NCBI GenBank assembly: GCA_001468855.1
Contig: LDIV01000001.1
Span: 724,183-730,400 of the forward strand
Source of the DNA: a candidate division TM6 bacterium UASB124
GTDB lineage: Bacteria; Dependentiae; Babeliae; Babeliales; RVW-14
Direction of reading: 5' to 3'
Length of the DNA: 6,218 nucleotides
Shown here: positions 5,290 through 6,218 of the stretch, piece by piece
Layout of the letters: the number at the start of each line of letters is the position of its first letter
Position numbering within the stretch: the first letter of the stretch is position 1
The notes under the pieces: model-generated
What the model was told of the DNA's origin: nothing
The model's database searches: none
What the model saw: the letters and a program-made list of their open reading frames with translations, nothing else
Made by a program: the position numbers and the translations under genes

Positions 5290-6138
5290 TTAAAAGATTG
5301 ATGTTTGTTGTGGTTCTTTGAGCCTGTTTGGCCGTGGCCCAAAAAATATCATATTTTCTAAAGAATTTTCTTTGCAAAAAAATTCCATTTGCTGATTTAG
5401 CTCTATCCAATATGGATGAAGGGGGTGACTAAGAATTCTACTGTATTGTTCTATGAGGTGTGGGTGATATGTTGCCAGCCATGCTCGAATTGAGGGCCAG
5501 ATTGGACCATGAAAATTGAGTTTGTCGAACATGTAATAGGTTGTAAAAGGTTTTGTTTGCGTAATGATTGATTGCCAATCGGTTAGATATGGCAAAATGG
5601 GAGCAATAAAGACGTATGTTTCTAATCCGGCACTATGGATGTGCTCAAGCGCTTGTATACGCTGCTCATACGTGCAAGCTTCCGGCTCAACTCCTTGTCG
5701 AATATTTTCCTGTGTGGAAGTTATTGTAAATCCAACTTCGCAGTGTTCAAATTTTTTGATGATGTCGATGTCGCGAACGACTAAATTCGATTTGGTTAAA
5801 ATTGATAAGTTCGGTTGCAATGATGTCAAGCGCTCAAGAATTCTTCGTGTTAATCCATATTTCTTTTCAAGTGGCATATATGCATCGGTGACAGAGGCAA
5901 TGAGTATTTTTTTACCACGATATTTTTTTGAATTGAGAGGAATTAAGTCAGGAGCATTGATTTTAACATCAACAAATTGCCCCCATGGCTCGGTATGATT
6001 GGTAAATTTTTTCATAAAGCGGGCGTAGCAATAGGCGCATGCATGTGTACATCCAACATAAGGATTAATAACATAGTCGATGGAGGGGATGTTGGATTTG
6101 GTGATGATTGATGAGGCTATGATTTCTTTTATGATCAT
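5290..6138 (-). CDS. SPL-family radical SAM protein (COG1533-type)
   Basis: This 282-residue protein carries the radical SAM cluster motif C30-xxx-C34-xx-C37 in INPYVGCTHACAYCYARF (24-41), characteristic of the spore-photoproduct-lyase-like, so-called DNA repair photolyase, group. Other family-typical stretches are ASVTDAYMPLE (81-91), LTKS (114-117), GVEPEA (149-154), and APILPYLTD (179-187) as the usual PIiPxxxD segment. The three Cys should hold a [4Fe-4S] cluster that cleaves S-adenosylmethionine; the substrate of this group is not established, and the name does not mean it repairs spore photoproduct. The length is near the lower end for the group. ATG 6136-6138 is the only reasonable start, but CCCCAAGCCCC precedes it with no Shine-Dalgarno. 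It lies between two tRNA-Ser genes on the same strand and ends 75 bases before the second. Confidence 0.88.
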   Translation of the reverse strand: MIIKEIIASSIITKSNIPSIDYVINPYVGCTHACAYCYARFMKKFTNHTEPWGQFVDVKINAPDLIPLNSKKYRGKKILIASVTDAYMPLEKKYGLTRRILERLTSLQPNLSILTKSNLVVRDIDIIKKFEHCEVGFTITSTQENIRQGVEPEACTYEQRIQALEHIHSAGLETYVFIAPILPYLTDWQSIITQTKPFTTYYMFDKLNFHGPIWPSIRAWLATYHPHLIEQYSRILSHPLHPYWIELNQQMEFFCKENSLENMIFFGPRPNRLKEPQQTSIF

Positions 6139-6183
6139 GGGGCTTGGGGCGGTTAATCGGTATGATCCAAGCGAAGCTTTGTA

Positions 6184-6206
6184 GCAGCGAAGACTGGTGG
6201 AGAGAG
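6184..6206. repeat. Direct repeat copy B: tRNA-Ser 3' end plus trailer
   Basis: This is the second copy of the 23-base segment at 5113-5135, differing only at 6192 (G for A). The homology covers the CCA end, the acceptor 3' strand and at least 8 trailer bases; it then fades into GAAGCTTTGTA, where copy A has its hairpin. Confidence 0.7.
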
Positions 6207-6218
6207 AGGGATTCGAAC
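6195..6218 (-). tRNA. tRNA-Ser, 3' part only (cut by window edge)
   Basis: Read on the minus strand, the segment is GTTCGAAT, CCCTC, TCTCTCC, A, CCA: T-loop, T-stem 3' half, acceptor 3' strand, discriminator and CCA. The acceptor and discriminator are identical to those of the complete tRNA-Ser at 5124-5215, while the T-stem differs (CCCTC against CTCCC). The anticodon is outside the window, so the isoacceptor is unknown, and another class cannot be fully excluded. Confidence 0.75.

Overview
The window is a low-GC bacterial segment using the standard code, with TGG for Trp and TAA/TGA as stops. Its genes are short-spaced with A-rich Shine-Dalgarno sites, and two encode exported low-complexity proteins of no recognised family. 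This suits a Gram-negative host-associated or candidate-phylum lineage; Dependentiae/TM6-like is my guess from overall style, and nothing here proves it.

Layout, left to right. (1) Bases 1-143 are the 3' end of an unidentified gene whose TGA stop overlaps the ATG of an MFS exporter (140-1360, +). (2) Convergent with it is a PLP-dependent cysteine synthase family gene (1357-2268, -); the two genes share the 4-base palindrome TTAA as both stop codons. (3) Upstream of the cysteine synthase on the same strand are a very strong intrinsic terminator (2297-2327), a 48-codon ORF with a Cys-Cys codon pair (2354-2500), and a candidate promoter (2552-2578). The ORF also carries a segment able to pair with the 5' arm of the terminator, so this may be a cysteine-responsive transcription attenuator. 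(4) Bases 2636-3508 (-) encode a secreted Pro/Glu/Lys-rich protein interrupted by one in-frame TAA; the frame then stays open for 196 codons with no usable start. (5) Divergent from it, 3726-4913 (+) encodes a secreted or membrane-anchored protein with a helical domain, a transmembrane segment and a roughly 150-residue Ser/Thr-rich stretch, ended by a bidirectional terminator. (6) On the minus strand follow tRNA-Ser(UGA) (5124-5215), an SPL-type radical SAM gene (5290-6138), and the 3' end of a second, very similar tRNA-Ser gene cut by the window edge.

The two most interesting items are the attenuator-like leader of the cysteine synthase and the cleanly interrupted secreted-protein gene. The two tRNA-Ser 3' ends also share homology beyond the tRNA itself, which suggests a local duplication or an attachment-site-like arrangement. 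No CRISPR array, transposase or phage gene is visible.
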